Below, piece after piece: positions 1 through 9,683 of a DNA stretch of 64,000 nucleotides (the first letter of the stretch is position 1; each line of letters begins with the position of its first letter). The DNA lies in NCBI GenBank assembly GCA_964549765.1, contig CAZJWR010000014.1, forward strand, positions 1 to 64,000, in the 5' to 3' direction. Below the pieces are notes generated by a model, which was not told the DNA's origin, made no database searches, and worked only from the letters and a program-made list of their open reading frames with translations. This DNA comes from CAZJWR01 sp964549765. GTDB taxonomy: Bacteria; Zixibacteria; MSB-5A5; GN15; JAAZOE01. Position numbers and translations under genes: made by a program.

Positions 1-82
1 CCGGAATACTCATCACCAGCAGCGCCAGCACAACACCGAGCGCCATAATGACCTGCCGATATCCGTATATCTTTGCCGACAT
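1..82 (-). CDS. Start of a membrane-anchored protein downstream of tssM (partial)
   Basis: Only the first 27 codons lie in the window; the gene runs off the left edge. The ATG is preceded by AAGGAG at the right spacing. The peptide begins MSAKIYGYRQVIMAL and turns into a hydrophobic stretch rich in V and L, so it starts with a signal anchor or signal peptide. It follows the TssM-like gene by 36 bp on the same strand and so is probably the next gene of the T6SS operon. The product cannot be identified from this much sequence; a further envelope component or an unrelated membrane protein are both possible. Confidence 0.6.
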   Translation of the reverse strand, partial: MSAKIYGYRQVIMALGVVLALLVMSIP

Positions 83-118
83 GGTGTTCACTCCTTGTCT
101 TTTGCGCCCGCCATCGGA

Positions 119-2314
119 CTATTTTAACTCCGGCAACTGATCCTTGAGTTCCGGATTGAAGCGAATTATGACCGACTTCTGAGCGTCCACGAATCTGATT
201 TCCCCCTCCATCTGGAAAATCGAAAAATCTCCACCGAGAATTTTCTTGTCGCGCGGATGGGCTCCCCACGTCTCATTGCCACCGGCATGAATGGAATCGA
301 GGGCAATATAAATGACATCGCCGGATTTCCAGGTAAGTTTCTGATCCCGGCCGGTCGTGTAAATACCCTCGGTTTTCCATTGCGGGTCCTGATTTTTCGG
401 CGCCACTGCGATATGCAGATGCCAGTCATTGGATAGTTTGTCCAACGTATAGGTATATGTCCGGGATTCCTGCCATTCCTTCGCCTGGTTGATATATGCC
501 CTGATTTTTCTGGCGCTCTTGCTGTCGACAAGATTGAGAATCTTCCGCAGGGTATCGACGGCCGTTTCCAGCCGGTAGGCCGGCGAAGGATTGCTGTTGA
601 TCGCCGCCATCAAGTCATCCAACTGTACCGTCGCCTGCTCCACTACTCGTTTCTTTTCGGTCTGCACCTTGATGGTCGTGAGCGCTTTGCCCAGCTGGCG
701 TTCCTCCGGGCTCAACTCGCCCCAATAGAGACTGCTGTCCTGTTTTACCTGCTTCTGGATGGTTTCCCAGGTGGCGGAATCCTTGGGCTGTTTTACACCG
801 GTAAGAAATAAATCCCAATACTCCAGCGCCCGTCCGCTCATGATAAACAGCGTTGATGACGAATCGCCGGTGTCGTGATAGGTATGAAATCCTGCAACGA
901 TTTTATCCTGCTCCGGTGTGGTTATAACGACGTCCGGATCGGTCGGTTTGACCTGCGGCCACATCGATGGGGTGGCGATAACCGAGGCCAGTTGCCCGAT
1001 ATATCCTTTCAATTCCTGCATCGCCTTCTGGTAGTTATCCTCACGATACGAATCGGCGATCCGCCGCGCCGGGCCGCGGAATTGTCCGAAAAACCAGTTG
1101 ACGACGCGGGCATGGTCGTATTTGTCGTATGCTTTCATGATCTGCGCCCGTTCATTGCGGGTGGCGCTGATCAGGCTGCCGTTGTGAGCTTCGGCAATCG
1201 ATTGTTCGACCTCCGCCGGCTTGGGATAGGTGATCTTGAAATGATACAGGTACGGCAGCGAGAAAACAACCATCCACAACACGCTCGCCATTGCAACGTA
1301 TTTTGCCACCGAGCGCAGCCGCGACAGCCGCTTATTGCGGACAATCGAATTGAGCAGCCAATAGAACGGTTCCTTGACCTCCACCGGTTGCATCTTGGGC
1401 GGCGGGGCATAAATCGAATGCCCGACGTCAGTGCCGATCTTCTCCGGCTGGACGCCCGTGCACGAGATGAAGAACATCTGGAAATCGAGCGTACGGCGGA
1501 GCACCACCTGCAGAAATTCCTTGAGCTTGACCAGGATACTGCGCACCGAACCGGCCCAGGCCGAATCCGACGCCACTTTCGCGCTGCCCAGCACCCGTTC
1601 GAGGAAAATATCGAAATCTTCCGACGTCAGGTATTCATCCTCGGGGCCGATGAGCTGAGCCCGTTCTTCGTTGAAACCGGGTAAAATATCGGCCTTGGTG
1701 ATGACAACGCCGATCGGAATCGGCAGCCGGGTGCGAATCGGCGCCAGAATTTCCAGCATATTCACATACGACGCCACCCGGGCCTGGCTTTCCAATTCCG
1801 CGCCCAGTATTTTGGGATCATAAAAGAACAGCAAGCCGTCGCATCCGGCCATGAAATCCATGACCTTGTCGGAGGCCTCGTCGCCGGACGATATCGAGAC
1901 GGCGTCGCCGGGATAGTCATAGGTTACGACCGAGAGTTTTTTCGACCGGTCCACGATAGCGTTGAATTTGAGAATCTTGTCGGTTTTGGAGGAATCGGGA
2001 AATTTGCGTTCGCCCCGAAAATCGACGACGGTCCCGGCGTCGGTGGCCGTGCCCAATCCCCAGATGGAACGATAATGCGACAGAAATTCGCCGGCGGTGG
2101 CGGTATCCGTCACCGAGATCTGCAACTTTTTCGATATTTTGCAGTCTTCATTGAGGACCGTAAAATAGACGGTCTTGCCCGAATTGGCGTGTCCGAAAAT
2201 ACCGATACGGGTGCCGCTCGGCCACCGTACCGGCTCGGCGCTTTTCTTGCCTTTGCGCTTGCCGGCGACTTTGGCGCCCTTCTTGAATATTTTGAATACT
2301 TTGGCAAATCCCAT
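119..2314 (-). CDS. tssM: TssM/IcmF-like GTPase membrane protein of the T6SS
   Basis: 731 residues, well short of usual TssM (about 1100-1200). A GTPase-type domain comes first: P-loop GHANSGKT at residues 41-48, DYPGD at about 133-137 (DxxG) and ITKAD at about 205-209 (base-specificity motif). One transmembrane helix lies at about 336-356. It is followed by a helical region and a C-terminal beta-rich segment ending in RFNPELKDQLPELK, comparable in position to the TssM C-terminal beta domain. TssM forms the inner-membrane channel of T6SS and binds TssL. Unlike canonical TssM, no pair of N-terminal TM helices is seen; the GTPase domain is at the extreme N-terminus. Its place directly after tssK-tssL and the TM/GTPase layout support the call. 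A different T6SS-associated GTPase is the alternative. Confidence 0.65.
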   Translation of the reverse strand: MGFAKVFKIFKKGAKVAGKRKGKKSAEPVRWPSGTRIGIFGHANSGKTVYFTVLNEDCKISKKLQISVTDTATAGEFLSHYRSIWGLGTATDAGTVVDFRGERKFPDSSKTDKILKFNAIVDRSKKLSVVTYDYPGDAVSISSGDEASDKVMDFMAGCDGLLFFYDPKILGAELESQARVASYVNMLEILAPIRTRLPIPIGVVITKADILPGFNEERAQLIGPEDEYLTSEDFDIFLERVLGSAKVASDSAWAGSVRSILVKLKEFLQVVLRRTLDFQMFFISCTGVQPEKIGTDVGHSIYAPPPKMQPVEVKEPFYWLLNSIVRNKRLSRLRSVAKYVAMASVLWMVVFSLPYLYHFKITYPKPAEVEQSIAEAHNGSLISATRNERAQIMKAYDKYDHARVVNWFFGQFRGPARRIADSYREDNYQKAMQELKGYIGQLASVIATPSMWPQVKPTDPDVVITTPEQDKIVAGFHTYHDTGDSSSTLFIMSGRALEYWDLFLTGVKQPKDSATWETIQKQVKQDSSLYWGELSPEERQLGKALTTIKVQTEKKRVVEQATVQLDDLMAAINSNPSPAYRLETAVDTLRKILNLVDSKSARKIRAYINQAKEWQESRTYTYTLDKLSNDWHLHIAVAPKNQDPQWKTEGIYTTGRDQKLTWKSGDVIYIALDSIHAGGNETWGAHPRDKKILGGDFSIFQMEGEIRFVDAQKSVIIRFNPELKDQLPELK

Positions 2315-2341
2315 TTATGTATTTCCCAATGGCGCCGCCGG

Positions 2342-3262
2342 TTAACCCGGTCCGGATTGCGTCGTGTTCGCCTTATGCTGAAATTCCTCGAGTTTATGCT
2401 GCGAGTAGTCATGCCATTTCGATGGAACATATATGGCCAGAAAGATAAACAGCGCGATGATCAGGCCATAGAACAGATAGGCCCCGGTGCGCTGCGTCAT
2501 CACCAGCCGAAAATAGCGGATATTGCGGAAGGCGCCCTTGAATTTGCCCCATAGGCCTAAAAGCGACGCCTTCACCGTGGCCCAAAAACTTGTTTTCCTC
2601 AGGTAATCCCATTTGGTAAGATACTGGTCGGACAACTGGCTCTTGCGTCCCAGCTTGGAAAAGGAGTCGATGCGCTGGAGATGAAATTCGAGGCTGCCGC
2701 GATCGCGGATGATATCCTCACCCAGCGCGATGCGGCGGCGCATCAGCGTCAAAAATTTGGCATGGTCGGGCAGGGCCGCAAACTGCTCCGGCGTGATCTG
2801 GTCTTCGACCTTGCGGCCGAATTTGTTCAGGTAGCGGGCGATCTCCTGCAGAAAATATTCATTGAGACGGAAGTTGTTGTTGAAACTCCCCTCGCGGAAC
2901 AACAGCGGCACCAGGTAATCCTCGAAAAATCCGATGTCCCGCTTGGTCGGCCGCAGGTCGCGGCAGTATAGATACGACTTGTTCGATTGGCCGTCGATAT
3001 CGGCTTCCGATTCGAAGAACGTGATCAAAACCTGGATCGCCACCTGGCGCAGATCGGACGAGTTTATCGGCGCCTTCTTAATCCGGTCCAGAAAATATCG
3101 ATCGACCTCGATCGCTTCCGATCGCTGCTGCCGCAGCGCCTGAAAAACGGCATAGATACCGTTGTATGTCTGCAAGAACGCTTCCGTTTCGAATTCACCG
3201 GAGCGCCGCTCGAACGTATCGAGGTACCGGAATAAATCGTCAATGTATGTCTTTATATCCAC
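2342..3262 (-). CDS. tssL: TssL/DotU-like T6SS membrane component
   Basis: 306 residues, mostly helical and soluble, with a single C-terminal transmembrane helix at about 260-281 (core LIIALFIFLAIYV) and a 25-residue hydrophilic tail. This is the topology of TssL/DotU: an N-terminal cytoplasmic helical bundle and a C-terminal anchor. Sequence similarity to DotU is not obvious by eye, so the name rests on topology, size (usual TssL about 220-280) and position between tssK and the TssM-like gene. It should sit in the inner membrane and connect the TssK baseplate to TssM. It begins 22 bp after the tssK stop and ends 27 bp before tssM, so it is part of the same operon. Confidence 0.55.
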   Translation of the reverse strand: MDIKTYIDDLFRYLDTFERRSGEFETEAFLQTYNGIYAVFQALRQQRSEAIEVDRYFLDRIKKAPINSSDLRQVAIQVLITFFESEADIDGQSNKSYLYCRDLRPTKRDIGFFEDYLVPLLFREGSFNNNFRLNEYFLQEIARYLNKFGRKVEDQITPEQFAALPDHAKFLTLMRRRIALGEDIIRDRGSLEFHLQRIDSFSKLGRKSQLSDQYLTKWDYLRKTSFWATVKASLLGLWGKFKGAFRNIRYFRLVMTQRTGAYLFYGLIIALFIFLAIYVPSKWHDYSQHKLEEFQHKANTTQSGPG

Positions 3263-3284
3263 GCCGTTTTCCGTTCATCCATGA

Positions 3285-4733
3285 CTACAATGCATATACG
3301 ATCAAATCCATTTTACCCAGATTAGCGAATTTGGTTGGGTCGGGCGCGCCGCGAAATATCAACGTCACCTGCCGCACCGATGACGATTCCAGCATGTCCC
3401 GGGGATGCAGCGCCACCTTATTTCCGAACGAAGTCGTATCGACGTCGACCGGATCGGTTTCGCCGAGGCCGCGGGCGTCATTGATGCCCAGGCGCACCTG
3501 CATGCTGCGCCATTCCACGTCGCCGAACAGGTCCTTCGACATCAAGGCCACGACATCCGAAACCGGGCTCGGTTCGGCCACCTCGATCATCAGGTAGCTC
3601 AGCTCCCCGATCTTTTCATGGCGGCTGGTGCTATATACTTTATTGCGATAGGTGCGGCCGGAATAGGTCAGGGTCTCGGTGGCGACAACCTGATCGCCCA
3701 TGGCCTCTCGCTTGGTCTGGGCCAGGAAGGCCACGACGGCGCGAAGCGTTTCCAGGATGGTATCGATCATCTGCACATGAGCGCCCAGATTGCGATGATC
3801 ATACTCGGTCAGGATAAAGGCCTCGATGGACGACATGTATCGGCCGATCTGTACTCCGCCTTGTTTGCTGAAATATTTCTCATTCAGGTAATCGCTGACA
3901 CCGGGATGGAGATTCACCATGGTTGAAAAGACGCGAAACAGCTTCTTGAAGGTGACAACCATCTCCAAAGGATGCCCGGCATTGGGGCCGACCACGAAAT
4001 CATCGAGCGTCGATGTCAGATGATACACCAGAGTGCTGACGGTATCCCTGAACGCGATCTGCAGCGACGTGCTTTCCTTGGCCATTGTACCTGAAGCGGC
4101 TACGGCTTTGTAGGCCCGGGTGGAAAGCGACAGCAGGTTTTCCATGCGGTTGCGAAAATCGGTCGCCTTTTCGGCCAGGCGTTCGTCGGCGTAAAGGGTC
4201 AGGCAGGGAGGATAATAATCCGGGGACGGGGTGACGTCGCTGCCGTTGACATTCAAAAGCGCCACCTGCAAAAAATCCCCCTCGGGCATGTTCGGCAGCG
4301 CGCCGACATGCACCGAATAGCGGTTGACGAGATACGGCACGCGGGGAAAATCCTCGCCGGGGTCGGGATCGCCGACCTGTTTCTTTCGGTCGCCGTCGAC
4401 TCCGATATAAACCGGAATTGTCGTGTCGCCGATTTCGCCTTCTCCGCGAATCACATCACTCGCGTCATTGCCGATATCCATGTAGGCGCCACCCGACGTA
4501 ACCGCTTGACAACGAACAACTTCCACCTGAAGACGATTACCGCTGACGGAGAGGTTCAAACTGAGCGCCGGGCGGCCGGAGCGGGACCTGCGAATCAATC
4601 CGTATCTGTCGCCGGCCTGCATGGCATGCCATTTGACCAGCTCCTCGAAATATTTCTCCTGGTCGCGGAGATGCTCCCTGGTAATAAGCATCCCATCCTG
4701 CCAGTTGACCGAATATAATCTAAAGTCACTCAT
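3285..4733 (-). CDS. tssK: TssK, T6SS baseplate-membrane connector
   Basis: 482 residues, the normal TssK length. The N-terminus has the TssK signature: a VNWQDGMLITREHL stretch (W..GM....HL) followed by a YF..L.KWH pattern, then beta-rich shell and neck regions and a C-terminal helical part. TssK trimers bridge the TssF-TssG wedge to the TssL-TssM membrane complex. The gene follows tssG after a 70 bp gap that is AT-rich and shows no strong hairpin, and precedes tssL by 22 bp. The ATG at 4733 has a GGGAAAAAGA stretch upstream as a weak ribosome site. Nothing looks truncated. Confidence 0.85.
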   Translation of the reverse strand: MSDFRLYSVNWQDGMLITREHLRDQEKYFEELVKWHAMQAGDRYGLIRRSRSGRPALSLNLSVSGNRLQVEVVRCQAVTSGGAYMDIGNDASDVIRGEGEIGDTTIPVYIGVDGDRKKQVGDPDPGEDFPRVPYLVNRYSVHVGALPNMPEGDFLQVALLNVNGSDVTPSPDYYPPCLTLYADERLAEKATDFRNRMENLLSLSTRAYKAVAASGTMAKESTSLQIAFRDTVSTLVYHLTSTLDDFVVGPNAGHPLEMVVTFKKLFRVFSTMVNLHPGVSDYLNEKYFSKQGGVQIGRYMSSIEAFILTEYDHRNLGAHVQMIDTILETLRAVVAFLAQTKREAMGDQVVATETLTYSGRTYRNKVYSTSRHEKIGELSYLMIEVAEPSPVSDVVALMSKDLFGDVEWRSMQVRLGINDARGLGETDPVDVDTTSFGNKVALHPRDMLESSSVRQVTLIFRGAPDPTKFANLGKMDLIVYAL

Positions 4734-4803
4734 TCTTTTTCCCAGACTCCGATCGTTTCAAATTATACGCCAAACATTTTTATGTCAAGCTAATACCATC
4801 CCA

Positions 4804-5754
4804 TTATGCTCCATCCGAGTGGCGAGCCGCCGTGATCTGTCCGTGGAGATGCGATGAATAACCCAGACGGGATTCCCGGTCGTGTTTCCCCAGGATCATC
4901 GCCGGATCATCGATTTCGAACCGGAAGCGATAGTCCAGATTTCCCGGCATGCACACGCTTAGCACCCACTCCAGTTTCCGCCGTGTCTCCTTGCCGGGCA
5001 GAAACCCGGCCACGTCTTTTCGGGTAAGACCGCCGACGATTATTTCGTAAGTCGAATCGTATTCTGAAAACGACCGCCCGATGACGCTCTCCCGGCCCAG
5101 CCTTCCCGATTTCGCCCCAAGGCGGTACTGTATACCCTCGGGGATATCATACTGGGAAGGGACATTCTCGATGATTTGAAAACGATACCCGAATAGAAGC
5201 GCCAGCGCGTCGGCGACTTTCTTGGGATTTCCCGCCCAGAGATGGAACGACGGCAACACCGCCGCCCAAATCACTTCTTCCTGAAAACCGTGCTTTTTCT
5301 TGTCCAGATCAAAATCAAACAGGCCGAGATAGCGGTCGATGTGACCTTCATCCAGCACTCCGAAAGTGAACCGCAGGGCGTCCATCCGGGCCGCCGCTTC
5401 ATGGCGAATGACGGCGGCGTCATACGGCGCCATCAATTGCCGGGCATGCCGCTCCCATTCGCTGCCGCGGGCCGTCCGGCCATAGAGCCCATAGAAGAAC
5501 TGATACGGCATCATATCGACAGCGCTGGGATATCCGATTTCCAAAATTACCCGGGCGCCTTTCAAGGCGGTGCCGGGTTTCGGCTTCTGGCTCCTGACCT
5601 CGCCCTTGAAATTCTCATGGACGCCGATCGCGATCATTTCGACCCGGTCGGGCGCGACGCCCATCTTGGCAAGCAAATTCAGCGCCGTGGTATAGTGAAA
5701 GGGATGCCGGCGGCTGCACAGATCGGGCATTTTGTCATCGCCGTAGTATATCAT
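4804..5754 (-). CDS. tssG: TssG baseplate protein with N-terminal PASTA-like domain
   Basis: 316 residues. The C-terminal half is TssG-like: a GYRFQIIENVPSQ segment, LGRESVIGRSF, an IIVGGL stretch and FLPG, then WVLSVCMPGNLDYRF, which matches the TssG order of conserved patches (LG..A..G, i.r.gpl, fLPgg, L.f). The first 70 residues read like a PASTA repeat: ALNLLAKMGV, then GEVRSQKPKPGT and a GARVILEI strand (G.V..Q.P..G.....G..V.l.v). TssG pairs with two TssF copies in the baseplate wedge. The start overlaps the tssF stop by 4 bp (ATGA), indicating translational coupling. The PASTA-like extension is unusual for TssG and is treated as a separate finding. Confidence 0.8.
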   Translation of the reverse strand: MIYYGDDKMPDLCSRRHPFHYTTALNLLAKMGVAPDRVEMIAIGVHENFKGEVRSQKPKPGTALKGARVILEIGYPSAVDMMPYQFFYGLYGRTARGSEWERHARQLMAPYDAAVIRHEAAARMDALRFTFGVLDEGHIDRYLGLFDFDLDKKKHGFQEEVIWAAVLPSFHLWAGNPKKVADALALLFGYRFQIIENVPSQYDIPEGIQYRLGAKSGRLGRESVIGRSFSEYDSTYEIIVGGLTRKDVAGFLPGKETRRKLEWVLSVCMPGNLDYRFRFEIDDPAMILGKHDRESRLGYSSHLHGQITAARHSDGA

Positions 5755-7442
5755 GCCGAGGCGATCTCCACCCGAAAATGGGTATTGACCGGCGAACGTG
5801 ATTTCAGGAAATTCCCCAGCCTGGTCCGCAGCAGGGTGATTTCGTCATCGGAATAAAATTCGGCCTTGCCGACCTTTACTGTGACGACGATACACCGGCG
5901 AACTCCCCGCTCGAATCGTTCCACGCCGTTTTCACTGGTCACGTCCGTGATTCGGGGGTCGAATGTTTTGGCCCATCGGGATATTTCCGGGAAACTCAGC
6001 GACCGATCACGATTGCGGAGCCGCGCCGCCACCTCCGTTACGATCTGTTTTTCGGTTTTGGCCGGAATGGCCCCGGCGGTGGGGATAATATTGACCGCCG
6101 CTGAAATGCCGGGATGGCTTTCGTATAAATCCTTGATTTTCCCGGCCTCGATGCCGTTGGCGTCGGTCCCGGCCGTCACGGCATAATTGACCGTCAGCGA
6201 ATCGGGTGGCATTTCCAGCGCCGATGAGAAATCGAACCATAAGACGAGTCGGTTACCCCGCTCTTCCGGCGAATAAAACCGCTGCGACGTGTCGGCGCCG
6301 ATCTCATGCCGGGGCACGTAATCGCGTCCGGCCGAATCGATCGCACCGGATATTTCGAGAACATGCGATAGGTCCTCCGGCAACTCGACCTCCACCATTC
6401 GGTTGCCGCCGGTGTGCTTGAACAGCGTCAGGTCGTTCCTGTTGACGGCGATAAAGCAATTGAAATATGCTTCGAACGATGAATAGAGCCGGGATTTGTC
6501 GCCTCCCGGCGGCAGATCGAGACGAATCCAGTGCAACCGTTCCGCCTCGTCGGGTGGTTTGTCGCCGCCGGTCTTCAGCATTTCGATGACTTGGCCATCG
6601 GGCGGCCCCACCTCCCACGTGGACGTGAACCGTTCGGATAGCGTCACAAAGCTGTCCTCCAGTGGTTTGAACAGCTCGGCGCTGGTGCGTAATCCGCCCC
6701 AGTCGGCACCCCGGCCGTTTCCGGCAAACATCACCTCCAGCGATTCCATCAGACCGGGACAAAACCCGCTGTCCTCGTAAAAGCCGCCGAAATTCGAACC
6801 CGGGTACCAGGTCGACCAGCGCAATTGCTTGAGGGTACCGGGCACGCCTTTTAGAAAAACCGACGCGCCGGTCAGATCGGAGGGTTGCCCGTCATAGTCG
6901 ATGCCCATATATATCTGGTATTTCGCACCGGATCTGGCCGCGATCCGCGGCCGCGACGTCGCCGAAAGCTCCTCTCCGGTCTGCGGCGAAAGGTCGGTGA
7001 CGGCATCGTCCGCCCGGAGAAAGACGTACTTGACCCTGGCGGCCACGAGCCGTTCCTGGCGGAGCGGCGAGAAAAAGAACGTCTGCCCGCCCTCACGGGT
7101 CTCGCGATAGAAAAATTTGACGTGCGTATCGATATCGACGATCGGATCGTTGGGCTCGCAACGCATGACGGTAAAGGCCGGCACCGGCCAGCGCATGCTT
7201 TCGGGGCAAACGGAACGGATCAGGGCATTGGTGGCCACATCCCAGACCATATCCACCCGGCTGTCGATGCGGGCCAGTTGCCCGGCGTAAAGCTGAAGGA
7301 GGAGCCGCAGTATGGGATCGAGCCGATCCGGCGATTCCGGAATTTCGGGGTTCCAGGCCCGCAGTTCCCGGTGCATGGCCGTGAAAATTTCTTCTTGCGT
7401 TTTCGGCCGCGACGGCCGGGCACTCTTGCTCGCGTCACTCAC
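5751..7442 (-). CDS. tssF: TssF (VasA-like) baseplate protein
   Basis: 563 residues, near the usual TssF size (about 580-620). The N-terminus shows the TssF pattern DPILRLLLQLYAGQLARID followed by a helix and then PESMRWPVPAFTVMRCEPND, equivalent to the conserved stretch ending in yP....P.Pa..v. The remainder is beta-rich, as expected for the wedge subunit. TssF and TssG build the T6SS baseplate around the VgrG spike. It lies 4 bp after the tssE stop and overlaps the tssG start, so tssE-tssF-tssG are tightly coupled. No catalytic motif is expected or seen. Confidence 0.8.
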   Translation of the reverse strand: MSDASKSARPSRPKTQEEIFTAMHRELRAWNPEIPESPDRLDPILRLLLQLYAGQLARIDSRVDMVWDVATNALIRSVCPESMRWPVPAFTVMRCEPNDPIVDIDTHVKFFYRETREGGQTFFFSPLRQERLVAARVKYVFLRADDAVTDLSPQTGEELSATSRPRIAARSGAKYQIYMGIDYDGQPSDLTGASVFLKGVPGTLKQLRWSTWYPGSNFGGFYEDSGFCPGLMESLEVMFAGNGRGADWGGLRTSAELFKPLEDSFVTLSERFTSTWEVGPPDGQVIEMLKTGGDKPPDEAERLHWIRLDLPPGGDKSRLYSSFEAYFNCFIAVNRNDLTLFKHTGGNRMVEVELPEDLSHVLEISGAIDSAGRDYVPRHEIGADTSQRFYSPEERGNRLVLWFDFSSALEMPPDSLTVNYAVTAGTDANGIEAGKIKDLYESHPGISAAVNIIPTAGAIPAKTEKQIVTEVAARLRNRDRSLSFPEISRWAKTFDPRITDVTSENGVERFERGVRRCIVVTVKVGKAEFYSDDEITLLRTRLGNFLKSRSPVNTHFRVEIASA

Positions 7443-7446
7443 GAAA

Positions 7447-7821
7447 TCACTCCAGTCGATAGCCGGCTTCGAATTTTCGCTCTTCGCCGCCGTCCTTGTA
7501 ATTGCCGGTCACCTTGACAGTCAATCCTCGCAGTTGATCCGACGCGGCCTCGGTTCCGGCGAACGAGACCGACACGTTGTACAGCCGTTTTTCGAATTTG
7601 TCTATGGCGTTCCGCAACGACGACCGCATGTCGCCCTTGTTCGCCATCTGGATATCGGTATATTCGCGCTCCCATATATCGCAGCCGTATTCTGGCTCGA
7701 ACGGCATCGTTCCGACCCGGGTGCAGAGAATCAAACCGATGGAGAACGCCAGCGATTCCTGGAGATTGGCCCGGTCGAGGTATCCTTCTCGCAAAACGAA
7801 TGGTAGTGCCAGGTATTCCAT
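7447..7821 (-). CDS. tssE: TssE, gp25-like baseplate wedge protein
   Basis: About 124 residues from the ATG at 7821; an in-frame TTG at 7833 would add four residues and overlap the vgrG stop, so the start is not certain. The gp25 signature is visible: RVGTMPFEPEYGCDIWE (R.G..p..p.yG..l....), then a helical stretch beginning NKGDMRSSLRNAIDKFEKR and C-terminal beta strands. TssE is the T6SS counterpart of T4 gp25 and joins the sheath to the baseplate. Gene order vgrG-tssE-tssF-tssG supports the call. Confidence 0.85.
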   Translation of the reverse strand: MEYLALPFVLREGYLDRANLQESLAFSIGLILCTRVGTMPFEPEYGCDIWEREYTDIQMANKGDMRSSLRNAIDKFEKRLYNVSVSFAGTEAASDQLRGLTVKVTGNYKDGGEERKFEAGYRLE

Positions 7822-7829
7822 ACGTGCCG

Positions 7830-9656
7830 TCAATTGAGCTGAATCGGCGTCCCTTTAACGGTCACCGTCATCCCCTGGATTTGCAGTTGCGCCCCGGCCT
7901 TGGTATTCAGATTGGCTGAGGCCTCTATCTTGGTATCCATCCCCGACTTCATTTCGATCTTGCCGTCGCTTTTCAGCGTGATATTGGCCCCTTCGATGGT
8001 GATATCTCCGCCTCCTTGAATATTAATGGCGCCTTCGCTCTCGATTACCGTCGGACCGCCGACTTTCATGGTAATTTTGTTTTTTCCGTCTTTGGTGATC
8101 AGGTGCACCTCTTCCGATCCGTCGGTATCCTTGAAAACCAGGCTGTTGCCGGTGCGGGTGATGAACATCTTGACGTTATTTATGTCCCCGACGGCGTCAC
8201 CGGGCGGGCTGCTTTCCTTGTTGTAGAGCGCGCCCAGGGCGATCGGCAGGTCGGGTGATCCCTGTTCGTACCCCACCAGCACTTCATCACCGATCTCGGG
8301 CAGGCACACCCATCCGCGATCCTTCCCCGCATGCAGCGTCATCAATCGCACCCACGGCGTCTCATCCGATTCGCACCACGGAAATTGCACCTTGATCCGG
8401 CCCAATTGATCGGGGTCGTTGTTATCCACCACAACCGCCATTTGCATGTTGGTTATCGTTGGCCGAGCCGAGCGATATTGGGGAAAGGCGATATCCACCG
8501 GCGTGCAGACGAAAGCATTGTGGTATTTGCCGCTTTCGTCGAATATATGCCGGACCGACGAGACCCAGTAGGTGGCGTCGAGGCGATTCATCCCCTTAAC
8601 CTTGACGCAGTGTCCCGGAGCCACTTTGGGTATTACCGATTGTCCCCGGCAGGTGATCATCCGCCCCAGCGACCGGTTGCGGTCCAATTGCAGAACCTGA
8701 TCCAGCGATTGAGCGTCAGCGACTACCTGGGCGGAAGTCGAAAAGCCGGAATCCGGATAGATGTTCTTGGAAGCATCCGGCGAAATTTTTGATATTTCCG
8801 ACAGTGCCGCCTGCTGCGATAGAGACTTGCTGTCTTGGGTATAAGTCTTTTTCTGCTCGTAATTGTAAACCTGGGTGTTAAATTCGGCGGCCGCCGTACC
8901 CAATCCCAAGGTGAACGCACCGAGGGTTTCCCGCCACACCAATTCCTCGACATCGACCGTCCCGGCCTTGGTAACCCGGAACTCCTTGCCGTCGTAATGA
9001 GCGAACAAACCGGCGGCCCCCGCCAGCCGCATCACATATTCGTAATCGGTTTCCCGATACTGCACGCTGAAACTCAACGTTCCCTGTGAGGAATCCACTT
9101 TGCCCAGCGAAATGGGGTAATTTCTCAAAATGGCGCCGATAATATCGCTCGCGCTCTGATCGTGGTAAAAGGCGTTGTGGCGGCCGCCGTCCATCGATAT
9201 CGTCGGACTGTGCGCCTCGATAATCACCATATTCAGGCCGTCGATGCTGTTTTGCAGATCGATTCTGGTGACGACACCGATAAAGCCGAGTTCCTTGGCC
9301 GGATCGACCTGCCCACCCTCCGGCTTTATCGTCAACGACATGGATTTTCCCAGAAAACCCGTGTAGGTCGTCGGGTCGGAAAAATCGGATTCGGCGGAGA
9401 CTTTCCCCCGCTCGCGAATACGCACCCGGAGGCAATGATGATCGTCGACGAATTGATCCAGTTCGACCCGAGAAATATCGCTGGTAATCCGCTTTTTGTC
9501 GATCACCAGCTCGCAGCCGGCGGACGTCTCGACCAGCGCCTGCATCCCGGCGATCTCACGGTCCATCTGGCTGGTCGGCAGGGTATCGGAAGAAGTGCTG
9601 GAGGAGGTTTCCGTTGCCCGCAGGCCGGCCCGTTTGTCAGGCTTTTCGTCCCGCAT
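7830..9656 (-). CDS. tssI: TssI/VgrG spike protein
   Basis: 608 residues. The N-terminal half is the gp27-like part: beta strands, an AHSPTISMDGGRHN region and a SFSVQYRETDYEYVMRLAG stretch (Q..Ety..fl.Rl). The centre holds the gp5 OB-fold: VVVDNNDPDQLGRIKVQFPW and, further on, WVCLPEIGDEVLVGYEQGSP. The C-terminus is a run of short beta repeats (GGGDITIEG, GKIEMKSG and similar) forming the trimeric needle. VgrG trimers cap the Hcp tube and carry PAAR and effectors. No C-terminal effector domain is present, so cargo must bind non-covalently, which fits the separate adaptor, chaperone and PAAR genes upstream. The shape is closer to the Bacteroidota-type VgrG than to the proteobacterial one (inference). 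Confidence 0.92.
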   Translation of the reverse strand: MRDEKPDKRAGLRATETSSSTSSDTLPTSQMDREIAGMQALVETSAGCELVIDKKRITSDISRVELDQFVDDHHCLRVRIRERGKVSAESDFSDPTTYTGFLGKSMSLTIKPEGGQVDPAKELGFIGVVTRIDLQNSIDGLNMVIIEAHSPTISMDGGRHNAFYHDQSASDIIGAILRNYPISLGKVDSSQGTLSFSVQYRETDYEYVMRLAGAAGLFAHYDGKEFRVTKAGTVDVEELVWRETLGAFTLGLGTAAAEFNTQVYNYEQKKTYTQDSKSLSQQAALSEISKISPDASKNIYPDSGFSTSAQVVADAQSLDQVLQLDRNRSLGRMITCRGQSVIPKVAPGHCVKVKGMNRLDATYWVSSVRHIFDESGKYHNAFVCTPVDIAFPQYRSARPTITNMQMAVVVDNNDPDQLGRIKVQFPWCESDETPWVRLMTLHAGKDRGWVCLPEIGDEVLVGYEQGSPDLPIALGALYNKESSPPGDAVGDINNVKMFITRTGNSLVFKDTDGSEEVHLITKDGKNKITMKVGGPTVIESEGAINIQGGGDITIEGANITLKSDGKIEMKSGMDTKIEASANLNTKAGAQLQIQGMTVTVKGTPIQLN

Positions 9657-9683
9657 TCTTGTTACCGCATGTTAAAGAAGACA

